This document shows positions 6,427 through 13,620 of a DNA stretch of 21,673 bases, piece by piece (within the stretch, counting starts at the first letter, position 1; each line of letters starts with the position of its first letter). The notes beneath the pieces are model-generated. The model was not told the origin of the DNA and searched no databases. It worked only from the letters and a program-made list of their open reading frames with translations. The position numbers were made by a program, and so were the translations under genes. This DNA comes from a virus, in IMG/VR virus record IMGVR_UViG_3300035201_000031, positions 1 through 21,673 of that record; one strand, written 5' to 3'.

Positions 6427-7440
6427 ATGGCTACACTATCAACAACCAATCCCGCGTCGATTGCTAACGAGTATCAAACATACTTCAGTAAGCAGTTGTT
6501 AGATTACGCGGTACAAGGTTTACGAAAAGCTGAGTTCGGAAAAACTGCACCACTACCAAAAAATGCTGGTGCTCAGACTATCCGATTCTTCCGCTTTAAT
6601 GAACCATCAGCATCCAGCGTGGTAGACCTCACTGAAGGAACCGCGATGGCATCTAGCGCATATCGTGAGCTGACGCTTGCTTATGTCGAGGCGACCCTGA
6701 ACCAAATCGGTCAGGTAATCGCTGTAACAGACGTACTCAACGCTACCTCGCTACTAAACATCATGTCCCAAGCCATCAAAACAAATGGTGAGGACGCTGC
6801 GTTATACTGTGACAACCTCATTCGTAACGAGCTGGTTAATTCCGGTGACACCGATGAGAGTGACAGTCGCACCAAGAAGTATTCTGGAACAGCTACCACA
6901 TTTGCTGAACTGGACGCCTTGACGGATGCGAACGGTAAAATTGACGCAACCGACCTATTGGACAGTGTTACCCAGTTGAAGATCAATCGTGCTCCCCAAA
7001 TTTCTGGGCAGTATGTTATGATCGCTTCACCTCAAGTAACACGCGACCTAATGAACAACTCTGACTGGCTCGAAGCCCATAAGTACAGTGCTGTTCAAGG
7101 TTTGTTTAAGGGCGAAGTGGGCTCGTTCCACGGCGTGAAGGTAATCGAGGACACTAACCCATACATAGAGGGATCAGCCGCCGATAAAGGTACTTATAAT
7201 GCCTCCGGTGATGTATTCTCATCTATCATCTTGGGTGGTGACGCCTTTGGTGTTCCGGCATTAGCTGGCGACTCACCGAAGTCTCCCTCAATAGTTATTA
7301 CGGACACTCCCGATAAGAGCGATCCGCTTAACCAAACCACGACAATCGGCTGGAAGGCACATTACACCGCTAAGGTACTGAACGAAAATTGGTTCATCGT
7401 CCTTCGCTCGAAATCTGCCTACTCGCATGGTGGTTCCTAA
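6427..7440 (+). CDS. Major capsid protein, N4-gp56-like family
   Basis: A 337-residue shell protein. The N-terminus (NEYQTYFSKQLLDYAVQGL), then the phrase TIRFFRFNEPS and a nearby TEGT, is the pattern of the N4-gp56 family of HK97-fold capsid proteins: a short N-arm, the 'YFSK+LLxxA' helix, then 'v.f.rf..l......L.EG'. The core contains a helical segment (LLNIMSQAIKTNGEDAALYC) and the later 'VMIASPQVTRDLMNNSDWLE' segment found in the A-domain region of this family. The C-terminus ends in beta strands (TTTIGWKAHYTAKVLNENWF). No long N-terminal pro-region is present, matching a scaffold supplied as a separate gene. Followed by a possible weak terminator. Family assignment by recognition, strongly supported by context. 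Confidence 0.93.
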   Translation: MATLSTTNPASIANEYQTYFSKQLLDYAVQGLRKAEFGKTAPLPKNAGAQTIRFFRFNEPSASSVVDLTEGTAMASSAYRELTLAYVEATLNQIGQVIAVTDVLNATSLLNIMSQAIKTNGEDAALYCDNLIRNELVNSGDTDESDSRTKKYSGTATTFAELDALTDANGKIDATDLLDSVTQLKINRAPQISGQYVMIASPQVTRDLMNNSDWLEAHKYSAVQGLFKGEVGSFHGVKVIEDTNPYIEGSAADKGTYNASGDVFSSIILGGDAFGVPALAGDSPKSPSIVITDTPDKSDPLNQTTTIGWKAHYTAKVLNENWFIVLRSKSAYSHGGS

Positions 7441-7454
7441 GACTGAATAATCAA

Positions 7455-7490
7455 GCTGGGGGAGCGTAAGAAACTCCCTCGGCCTTTACA
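7455..7490 (+). terminator. Possible weak rho-independent terminator after the capsid gene
   Basis: A 10-base-pair stem (7455-7464 with 7474-7483, two G-U pairs, G/C-rich centre GGGAG/CTCCC) has a nine-base loop CGTAAGAAA and is followed by CTTTACACTTT, a poor and interrupted T-run. It lies in the 63-base gap after the capsid gene, where many phages attenuate transcription so capsid mRNA exceeds downstream mRNA. The imperfect tail makes it uncertain. Confidence 0.4.
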
Positions 7491-7503
7491 CTTTAAGGTT
7501 CTG

Positions 7504-7758
7504 ATGCCGTTATACGTTTACGAGAATGACAGTGGAGATAGAGTGGAGGAGTTAAGGTTGTCCAAGGATAAGGATGTGTGCCCAGAGGGATACAAGAGGG
7601 TGGTCATTCCTCAACCCGTAGCCTTCACGGGAGTAGCTTCAAACCCAAGCAATATGAAAGATGGAGTTTTGAAGGGGTACTACAAGCAGGAATGCGATCA
7701 CGGCAGCAAATGGAAGTCTGAGTTCAGCAAAAAACAAATTAAACAAGCATGGGGGTAA
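7504..7758 (+). CDS. FmdB-like small protein with lost zinc cysteines
   Basis: An 84-residue protein. The N-terminus MPLYVYENDSGDRVEEL closely follows the opening of FmdB-type zinc-ribbon proteins ('MPxYxYxCxxCGxxxE'), and CPEGYKRVVIPQPVAFTG (26-43) follows the second half ('CPxCGxxxRRVIS..AFxF.G'). The first CxxC is replaced (Asn8-Asp-Ser-Gly) and only Cys26 of the second pair remains, so metal binding through the ribbon is unlikely. The C-terminus is basic (KSEFSKKQIKQ). Ribosome site AAGG at about 7494 supports the start. FmdB-like proteins occur near capsid genes in some phages; their role is unknown. The similarity is by eye and partial. Confidence 0.5.
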   Translation: MPLYVYENDSGDRVEELRLSKDKDVCPEGYKRVVIPQPVAFTGVASNPSNMKDGVLKGYYKQECDHGSKWKSEFSKKQIKQAWG

Positions 7759-7761
7759 CTA

Positions 7762-8106
7762 ATGCCTAGAGAAGATATTAATGATGTAGGAACGATGGTG
7801 TCCAACACAACTTGGGACAACGATCTAATAGTTCGTAGGGGAGGTGGCGTAATGCTGGGCCTTCTAGGGTCATCTAAAAAAACGAGCGCACAATGGGTTA
7901 TGGTGTTCGATAGCAAGACTGCCGTAAGTGACGGGACAGCCCCCGCGATACATCCCATATTCATAGCGGCTGAAGATAACTTCTATATTGAGGTTCCGGT
8001 ACGAGGAATGAACTTCGAGAGCGGTATTTATGTAGCCAACTCAACCACCAACACAACGCTCACCTTGGGTTCTGCCGACTGTTGGTTTACGGCGGTGATA
8101 ATATGA
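7762..8106 (+). CDS. Small beta-rich hypothetical protein, possible virion decoration or fibre-base protein
   Basis: A 114-residue protein with no recognised domain. It is predicted mostly beta: GGGVMLGLLGSSKKTSAQWV (27-46), HPIFIAAEDNFYIEVPV (64-80), then GIYVANSTTNTTLTLGSADC (88-107). The pattern (short strands, 'GIxVANSTT', 'SADCWF') resembles small beta-sandwich proteins encoded next to fibre genes in environmental phages, but I cannot name a family. The G-rich site GGGGG at about 7751 supports the ATG at 7762. The stop overlaps the fibre start as ATGA, so translation is probably coupled. A role at the capsid surface or fibre attachment is inference from position. Confidence 0.55.
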   Translation: MPREDINDVGTMVSNTTWDNDLIVRRGGGVMLGLLGSSKKTSAQWVMVFDSKTAVSDGTAPAIHPIFIAAEDNFYIEVPVRGMNFESGIYVANSTTNTTLTLGSADCWFTAVII

Positions 8107-11100
8107 GTCAAAGTAGTTCAACTTTAGTCGGCCATGATGCTCATCTCTGGACGGAAAGCGGCGATGATGTCTACCGCAGTTCCGGCAATGTCGGCATAGG
8201 TGCTGCGTCTCCAACCTCTCCCCTTCATGTAGAAAAATCGGTCATGGGCAATAGTGATTACCTTGCCTACCTATACAACGGTGATTCCGGTACAACACAC
8301 CACGGACTTAACGTACAGATAGCTGCCTCGGATGCAGGGTCATATGGTCTGCGTGTTAGCACAGGCTCCAACACTAACTCTCTTGCCGTGATGGGGGATG
8401 GCAACGTCGGCATAGGTACTGCGTCTCCGAGCTCTCCCCTTCATGTCCAAGGTGTAGCATCCGGTGTTGGTCTACGAATTGAAGATACGGGAGTAACTGA
8501 TGGAATTTACTTTTACGAGAATGGAACAGCCCTTGGAGTCCTCGGTTATGGTGATGACGGGAATATAGTAACTGGTGCTTCCGCTAATTCAATGACACTG
8601 CGAGCAACGAACGCACTTCACTTCGCTACAAATGGAAACAATTTAAGGGCTACTATAGATTCTTCGGGCAACGTCGGCATAGGTACTTCGTCTCCGTCAC
8701 GAAATCTATCCGTATATGGAGCCTCTCAATCCAACATAGCACTGTTCACATCTGGAACCGGAACCACAACCAGTGACGGGCTACAGCTAATAACGGACGG
8801 TGCGGCTGCTTATCTTGAGTTCCGCGAGAACGGCCCGATGCACTTTGCAACCAACTCAAGCCAACGCATGACCATTTCTGCGGCGGGCAACGTCGGCATA
8901 GGCACTGCGGCTCCATTAGCCAAAATTGACGTTTTGGGAAGCGACTCGTATCTGGGGATGTTCAGGAACACGCAAGGGGGAATCAGACTTCAAACGGATT
9001 CTTCGTTAAATCATATTGTTAGTAGAGGTGCCGCCGACAGCGGGTATAGAGATTTGGAAATCAGAGCAGCCGCTAGTGGTTCGGGAATGACAATCACAAC
9101 CGGAGGCAATGTCGGCATAGGAGGTACTCCAGCAGCTAAATTATCCGTGATGGGAGATAATGCGCTGCGTACTGTATTGCAGATAAAAGAGGAAGGGGCT
9201 GGTGATCCTAGTATATGGTTTACTCTGGATGACTCTGTTGGAACCCCGTTTGCTATGGGTGTGGACAACAGCAACAGTGATTCATTCGTAATTGCTGGCA
9301 GTTATGACCTAAACTCTAATCCGAGATTAACAATCGACTCGTCAGGCAAGGTCGGCATAGGTACTACGGCTCCGTCTAAAGCACTTCATGTGGTCGGGGG
9401 GTCTGGAGACGCTATTCTTGTCGATAATAAAATCACTGGAGCGGGGAGTTACCTAATCCTTGATACGGCAAGTGCTGGCGATTTAGTCGTAAGGACGGCT
9501 GGCTCTCATCTGATGTCTGTAAACAGCACGGGCGTTGGTATAGGCACTGATGATCCAACAAACGCAAAGCTAGTAATAAACCACGCAGGCACATCAACTC
9601 CCACAGATAGCATAGAGCTGTTGGGAACCTCCATAACTACGGGGGGAGGAACTGGACTTTTCCTAAAAGCCTCAAACTCCACGACAGCATCTAGGTTCGG
9701 AGCGAGGGTACATACAGTTCGGGAGGCAACAAACAACGGGGCTACATCGCTTGTGTTTAGCACGGACGACAGTTCCTCGTTGAATGAAGCTATGCGAATC
9801 GACTCGGCAGGCAGGGTCGGCATAGGAGGTACGCCAATATCGGACTCAAAGCTGGATGTTTCGGGCGCGGGGACGCAACGGGTTTATGTGCGTGAAACAG
9901 GCTCCACTGTTAGCACGAAACTCTTGTCAACCACATCAAAAGGGGTGATTGGGACAGAGACGAACCATAACTTTGAAATTGCGACCAATGACGCAACAAG
10001 ATTAATCATCGACTCGTCAGGCAAGGTCGGCATAGGAGGCACACCAGTTAAACCCCTGCACGTCTTTGGAGATGCTGGAATGTCTGTTCAGAGAAGCACT
10101 GACGATAGCGTATTTATTATAAATAATGTAGGTGATGAGTGGCTTTTACAATCCTCCTTCGGATCAACAGGCTCCTATGACCCGATTGTGTTTAAGACAT
10201 CGGACGCCGTGCGGATGCGGATTGAAGCCAATGGGGCAATTGGAATTGGCGGAGCAAACTACGGGACTTCAGGTCAGGTCTTAACCAGCGGAGGTTCTGG
10301 AGCCGCCCCAACTTGGGAAGATGTTTCGGGCGGCAGCAGTGCTTGGACAACTAGCGGGGATGATATTTATTACAATACTGGCGACGTCGGAATAGGCACT
10401 ACGTCTCCGACAGCAAAGATTGAAATAGTCCAAACAGCGGCAACCCGTGGATTCCAAGTCATCCGCAATGAAGATCAAGCTAACACCGAGGCTCTTGCTT
10501 ACTTCACGGACGAACACCCTTCAAGTACTCAAGCTACTGTCCGAATCCGAAACGATGGTACTGGTGATGCGTTACAGGTCATGGATGGCTCTAGCTCCGC
10601 ACTTATCGTCGATGGGTCGGGCAAGGTCGGCATGGGTACTGCGGCTCCGTCGCAACAACTTGACGTAAGAGAGGATCACAATGGGTCAACGATTATTCAA
10701 GCAACCAATGAGGGCACTGGCGCGTCCGCACAAACCCAATTAAGGGTCAAGTCCAACTCTGCACTCGGACTCATCACTATCCAAGATGACGGTTATACTT
10801 CGTCCGGTCTTTACCAAGCAGACGCGCTTTCGATTTTCGCCGCAAGCACGGCATCTGGAGGTTTGATTCTCGGCACTGAAGGCGACCATGATGTTTCGTT
10901 CTATCAGAATAACGCATCTAAAATGACCCTCGATGGCACTGGGTTGGGCATAGGCACTTCGTCTCCTGATAAGGAGTTACATATACATCACGCATCTTCT
11001 GCGGTTATCAAAATATCAAATGATACAACAGGACAAGGGGCTACTGACGGGTTTTTGTTAGGACAAGCTGCTGCTGCTGGTGCGATTGAGCTATGGAATT

Positions 11101-11729
11101 TTGAAAACTCATATACACGGTTTGCTACTAATAATGCCGAACGGATGCGAATCGACAATTCAGGCAACGTCGGCATAGGTACTGTGGCTCCGTCTGGCAC
11201 TTGTCATATCGTATCTTCTGACTCAAATACCCAGTTAATCGTTGAGGGTACAGGGACTAACGCTCACACCAGAGTAAACCTAAAGAGTCAAGGCACTGGT
11301 AGTGGTATCATACAGGTTCAAGGTACTGAATGCCTACGGATCGGGGCTAGAGGCCAAGTTCAAACGACCGCGAAGGTTATCACTCCAAGCTCATCTGCTA
11401 CCGTCACTTACGAAGTGGACATGGGCGGGAGCAATATCCAGAACCTCGTATGCCATGAAGATAATCAGGATATTACAATTAATGTAACCAATATGGACGC
11501 AGCCCGTGCGATTAAGCTGCACGTTGATTTTAGCAATGTTTCATCATTTAGCTCACTAACAGTAAATTGGAACACTAACCAAATTTATGACGATATGGCA
11601 GGAGGCATGGTTGACGGTATAGGTGACGACTTGATTGGAGCAGGTACTTTCTATAACTATATGGTTGATCTTGTCGCATACGGAACCAGCGCAAGTGATG
11701 TTTATGGCTCTGCTACTCAATTCTCATAA
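8103..11729 (+). CDS. Giant repeat-built tail fibre
   Basis: A 1208-residue protein made of about 14 modules, each with a VGIG core in the phrase 'SG(N/K)VGIGTxxPxxxLHV' and 50-105 residues between cores, the trimeric beta-fibre architecture seen in many phage fibres. First core at residue 30, last near 1023. Residues about 720-770 (GTSGQVLTSGGSGAAPTW, then AWTTSGDDIYYNTGDVGIG) repeat the N-terminal LWTESGDDVYRSSGNVGIG block, suggesting a two-unit fusion. The C-terminal 130 residues differ (ITINVTNMDAARAIKLHVDF and onward) and probably form the tip or receptor-binding end. No S74-type intramolecular chaperone is visible there, although this repeat is often followed by one. The ATG at 8103 is chosen because of its ATGA overlap. 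Binding target unknown. Confidence 0.85.
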   Translation: MSQSSSTLVGHDAHLWTESGDDVYRSSGNVGIGAASPTSPLHVEKSVMGNSDYLAYLYNGDSGTTHHGLNVQIAASDAGSYGLRVSTGSNTNSLAVMGDGNVGIGTASPSSPLHVQGVASGVGLRIEDTGVTDGIYFYENGTALGVLGYGDDGNIVTGASANSMTLRATNALHFATNGNNLRATIDSSGNVGIGTSSPSRNLSVYGASQSNIALFTSGTGTTTSDGLQLITDGAAAYLEFRENGPMHFATNSSQRMTISAAGNVGIGTAAPLAKIDVLGSDSYLGMFRNTQGGIRLQTDSSLNHIVSRGAADSGYRDLEIRAAASGSGMTITTGGNVGIGGTPAAKLSVMGDNALRTVLQIKEEGAGDPSIWFTLDDSVGTPFAMGVDNSNSDSFVIAGSYDLNSNPRLTIDSSGKVGIGTTAPSKALHVVGGSGDAILVDNKITGAGSYLILDTASAGDLVVRTAGSHLMSVNSTGVGIGTDDPTNAKLVINHAGTSTPTDSIELLGTSITTGGGTGLFLKASNSTTASRFGARVHTVREATNNGATSLVFSTDDSSSLNEAMRIDSAGRVGIGGTPISDSKLDVSGAGTQRVYVRETGSTVSTKLLSTTSKGVIGTETNHNFEIATNDATRLIIDSSGKVGIGGTPVKPLHVFGDAGMSVQRSTDDSVFIINNVGDEWLLQSSFGSTGSYDPIVFKTSDAVRMRIEANGAIGIGGANYGTSGQVLTSGGSGAAPTWEDVSGGSSAWTTSGDDIYYNTGDVGIGTTSPTAKIEIVQTAATRGFQVIRNEDQANTEALAYFTDEHPSSTQATVRIRNDGTGDALQVMDGSSSALIVDGSGKVGMGTAAPSQQLDVREDHNGSTIIQATNEGTGASAQTQLRVKSNSALGLITIQDDGYTSSGLYQADALSIFAASTASGGLILGTEGDHDVSFYQNNASKMTLDGTGLGIGTSSPDKELHIHHASSAVIKISNDTTGQGATDGFLLGQAAAAGAIELWNFENSYTRFATNNAERMRIDNSGNVGIGTVAPSGTCHIVSSDSNTQLIVEGTGTNAHTRVNLKSQGTGSGIIQVQGTECLRIGARGQVQTTAKVITPSSSATVTYEVDMGGSNIQNLVCHEDNQDITINVTNMDAARAIKLHVDFSNVSSFSSLTVNWNTNQIYDDMAGGMVDGIGDDLIGAGTFYNYMVDLVAYGTSASDVYGSATQFS
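8175..11215 (+). repeat. Dispersed VGIG-encoding repeat cores in the fibre gene (about 14 copies)
   Basis: The 11-base core GTCGGCATAGG occurs exactly at 8190, 8406, 8673, 8892, 9111, 9351, 9816, 10026 and 11169. Near copies are at 9534, 10386, 10626 and 10944, and a divergent one is near 10239. All are in the same reading frame. Flanks often continue as TACTGCGTCTCCG-like sequence. Spacing varies from roughly 150 to 320 bases, so this is a protein-module repeat, not a CRISPR array. Confidence 0.9.
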
Positions 11730-11752
11730 AATAAAACAAACAAATAAATATT

Positions 11753-12109
11753 ATGCCTAACACATACGCATACACTCGTCTGGAACCCTTGGTAACGACA
11801 CAGGAGGTTAATGGCCAGCAAGAAAAAGTCGTAGAAACCCTAGTGGCTGGAATGACGGCTCAGAGTGATGATGGATACAGTGCCTACATTGACACTGCTA
11901 TCTCCTGCCCACTCGACCCAGACAACTTCGTCACCTTTGATGAGATTGATGAGGCTTGGGCGGTTGCAAAGGCTGAAGCTGTTGCCGAAGAGAAGGGCTG
12001 GAAGGCGTCTTTGGACAAGCAGATTGAAGCTGCCCGTACACGGCCACTACCAGCTAAGTTCAAGTTTCAGGAGCCTGCACCGGAGCCTGTAGTGGAACCC
12101 GCTGAATAA
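11753..12109 (+). CDS. Putative fibre-associated or assembly protein
   Basis: A 118-residue acidic protein. The N-terminal half is beta-like (YAYTRLEPLVTTQEVNGQQE, then VVETLVAGMTAQ), followed by a segment SCPLDPDNFVTFDEIDEAW (51-69), a helix (70-98) and a Pro/Glu tail. The layout, a beta N-terminus with 'xxFxxxDELtE..v..W' and then a short helix ending in 'lP', resembles small proteins that follow fibre genes in many phages, some annotated as DUF7936-like; this is memory-based and weak. The leader 11730-11752 is A-rich with no Shine-Dalgarno site, unlike most genes here. Function unproven. Confidence 0.5.
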   Translation: MPNTYAYTRLEPLVTTQEVNGQQEKVVETLVAGMTAQSDDGYSAYIDTAISCPLDPDNFVTFDEIDEAWAVAKAEAVAEEKGWKASLDKQIEAARTRPLPAKFKFQEPAPEPVVEPAE

Positions 12110-12139
12110 TTCTAGGATACTTCGGGTGGAGTGATAATT

Positions 12140-12298
12140 ATGAACGATCTGGAATGGATGAAAGTGTTCGGGGTAAACGGAGGTGTTTTCGCCACTGTAT
12201 CCCTGTCTGACTTTGAGTTGGTTCTAAAGATACTAATGCTTGTTCTAACCTGTGTTTGGACTGGTGTAAAAATTGTTAAACTTATGAAGGACGATTAA
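12140..12298 (+). CDS. Putative class II-type holin, T7 gp17.5-like
   Basis: A 52-residue protein with GGAG at 12128-12131 before the ATG. The N-terminal part is mildly polar (MNDLEWMKVFGVNGGVFATV), then SLSDFELVLK leads into a hydrophobic membrane segment ILMLVLTCVWTGVKIV (31-46) and a basic end (KLMKDD). The phrase 'sLs..E.vl.i....yt..ki.k' is similar in layout to the T7 lysis protein gp17.5 and to small holin-like proteins in related phages. T7 gp17.5 also follows the fibre gene, so synteny agrees. A holin forms inner-membrane lesions that time lysis. Only one clear membrane span is seen; the first part may be a second weak one. The similarity is by pattern. Confidence 0.55.
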   Translation: MNDLEWMKVFGVNGGVFATVSLSDFELVLKILMLVLTCVWTGVKIVKLMKDD

Positions 12299-12301
12299 GA
12301 T

Positions 12302-12400
12302 ATGCCGCACGGAAAAGGAACATACGGGAGTAAGGTAGGCAGACCACCCAAGAAGGGTAAAAAGAAGCCTAAGAAAATAAAAAGTAAACCTAGAGGATAA
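12302..12400 (+). CDS. Tiny highly basic peptide with AT-hook-like GRPPKK
   Basis: A 32-residue peptide, nearly half Lys/Arg, containing KGTYGSKVGRPPKKGKKK and ending KSKPRG. The GRPxK core resembles an AT-hook minor-groove binder, though the usual RGRP is VGRP here. It starts 3 bases after the holin stop, has AAGGA upstream, and is followed one base later by the next gene, so it lies in a coupled run of micro-genes and is very likely translated. I recall similar 'GKGTYGSKxGRPxKK' micro-proteins in environmental phages (untested). It may bind DNA or RNA or be packaged, but function is unknown. Confidence 0.55.
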   Translation: MPHGKGTYGSKVGRPPKKGKKKPKKIKSKPRG

Positions 12401-12401
12401 T

Positions 12402-12575
12402 ATGAAGAAAGACAGTATATTAAATGGAGTAATTAGACACATACTAACTGCTGGCGGTGGAGCACTGGTGGCAAAGGGTGTTGTGGCTGAGACTGAGATA
12501 GAGGCACTTGTAGGTGCTTTGATTACAATTATCGGTGTAGTGTGGTCGGCACTAGCCAAGAAGAAGAAGGAATAA
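12402..12575 (+). CDS. Putative holin, Pam3-gp28-like
   Basis: A 57-residue protein with AGAGGAT just before the ATG. It shows two hydrophobic stretches: VIRHILTAGGGALVAKGVV (10-28) and ALVGALITIIGVVWSALA (35-52), joined by an acidic turn (AETEIE) and ending KKKKE. The 'iRH.LT..GG.LVAKGv.....eai.GAi.tl.GvvWS...KK' pattern is that of small two-span holins such as the Pam3-gp28 family. It probably acts in the inner membrane at lysis. Having a second holin-like gene 100 bases away suggests a holin/antiholin pair or two lysis timers (inference). No endolysin lies in the window. Confidence 0.7.
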   Translation: MKKDSILNGVIRHILTAGGGALVAKGVVAETEIEALVGALITIIGVVWSALAKKKKE

Positions 12576-12576
12576 A

Positions 12577-13611
12577 ATGCCAGATTTAAGCCGTGGGCAC
12601 ACATACAGCAGTGGAGATGAGGTTAATCACAGTAACCTTAATAATCTTGTTGGGAACGCCACCATAAATGATAATTCTATAACGGCTGCAAAAATAGCCA
12701 GTGGTGCGGTGACTACCACGGAGATTCTTGATGCCACAATTGCAACGGGTGATATTGCTAATGACGCTATAACCTATGCTAAGATTCAGGACACCGTTAC
12801 TGACAATAGGGTTCTTGGGGCTGGAACTGCTGGCACTGTCTCGGAGGTACAAGTAAATTCCGATATGCTCGCTACTGATTCCGTAGCTACGGCTAAGGTT
12901 GCTGACAATGCAATCACTCTCGTCAAGCTGGAGGACGGAACTCAGGGTGATATTCTATATTACGGCGCGTCTGGTGCTCCAGCAAGGCTAGGGTTTGGAA
13001 CCTCTGGGCAAGTCCTTAAAACCCAAGGCACGGGGGCGAATCCGGTTTGGTCTACGTTAGTGACAGCATTTGCACAGGCTTCGCTAACCGGAACCAAAGA
13101 GGTTTATAACCATTCATCCGAGTCCGTTGACCCCGTTGAAGGCACGCGTGATGATGAAGAAGCGTTCTGGCTTGTCGAGGATGATAACGGTGACAGCATG
13201 GACTTGAGCCTAACCGTAGCAAGCGGAAGTAAAGTTAAGCTGACTATTGACCTAGAAACTGACACAAACCACTCCCCCATCGGCGTAGGTGTCCGCGTTC
13301 AACGAACTGTTGATAGTGGGACAACTTGGACTGACCTTCCGCGAGGAGATACAGCGTCAACTAGAGTCCGTTGTGCTTTCACCGTCACGCACGGAAATGA
13401 CCAACGCAATACAGGTCGCTCAACTTGGCATTACATTGATAGTCCTGCATCTACAAGCGTTCGTTACCGAGTGATTTACACCGTTCACCCTAATTACCAT
13501 ATCTATCTGAACAGGGAATACAGTCTGGACAGTGACGGGGATTCAGGAGGGGTAAGCACTTCGGAGTATCGGTCTACCTCTTACTTTCTGGCCGAGGAAA
13601 TTCAGCAATAA
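12577..13611 (+). CDS. Second tail fibre / receptor-binding type protein
   Basis: A 344-residue protein. Residues 25-120 contain repeats of the 'NxxITxAKIAxGAVTTxEI' and 'NDAITYAKIQD' type, the short beta-turn repeats found in fibre shafts. Residues 122-160 carry GDILYYGASGAPARLGFG and GTSGQVLKTQGTGANPVW, the same linker family found inside the giant fibre. The C-terminal half (about 165-344) is a Thr/Ser/Asp-rich beta domain (LTVASGSKVKLTIDLETD, GVGVRVQRTVDSGTTW) and may be the tip. AAGGA directly upstream supports the start. Two different fibre genes suggest either two fibres or a base and a distal part of one fibre. Target unknown. Confidence 0.75.
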   Translation: MPDLSRGHTYSSGDEVNHSNLNNLVGNATINDNSITAAKIASGAVTTTEILDATIATGDIANDAITYAKIQDTVTDNRVLGAGTAGTVSEVQVNSDMLATDSVATAKVADNAITLVKLEDGTQGDILYYGASGAPARLGFGTSGQVLKTQGTGANPVWSTLVTAFAQASLTGTKEVYNHSSESVDPVEGTRDDEEAFWLVEDDNGDSMDLSLTVASGSKVKLTIDLETDTNHSPIGVGVRVQRTVDSGTTWTDLPRGDTASTRVRCAFTVTHGNDQRNTGRSTWHYIDSPASTSVRYRVIYTVHPNYHIYLNREYSLDSDGDSGGVSTSEYRSTSYFLAEEIQQ

Positions 13612-13620
13612 TGGAGTAAT

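Noticed and set aside
8082-8102. Upstream TTG start for the giant fibre
   Set aside because: It would add seven residues inside the preceding gene; the ATG at 8103 gives the ATGA overlap common in this genome.
8190-11179. Regular repeats that could suggest a CRISPR array
   Set aside because: The repeats are only about 11 bases exact, spacing is irregular (about 150-320 bases), and all are in frame within one fibre gene.
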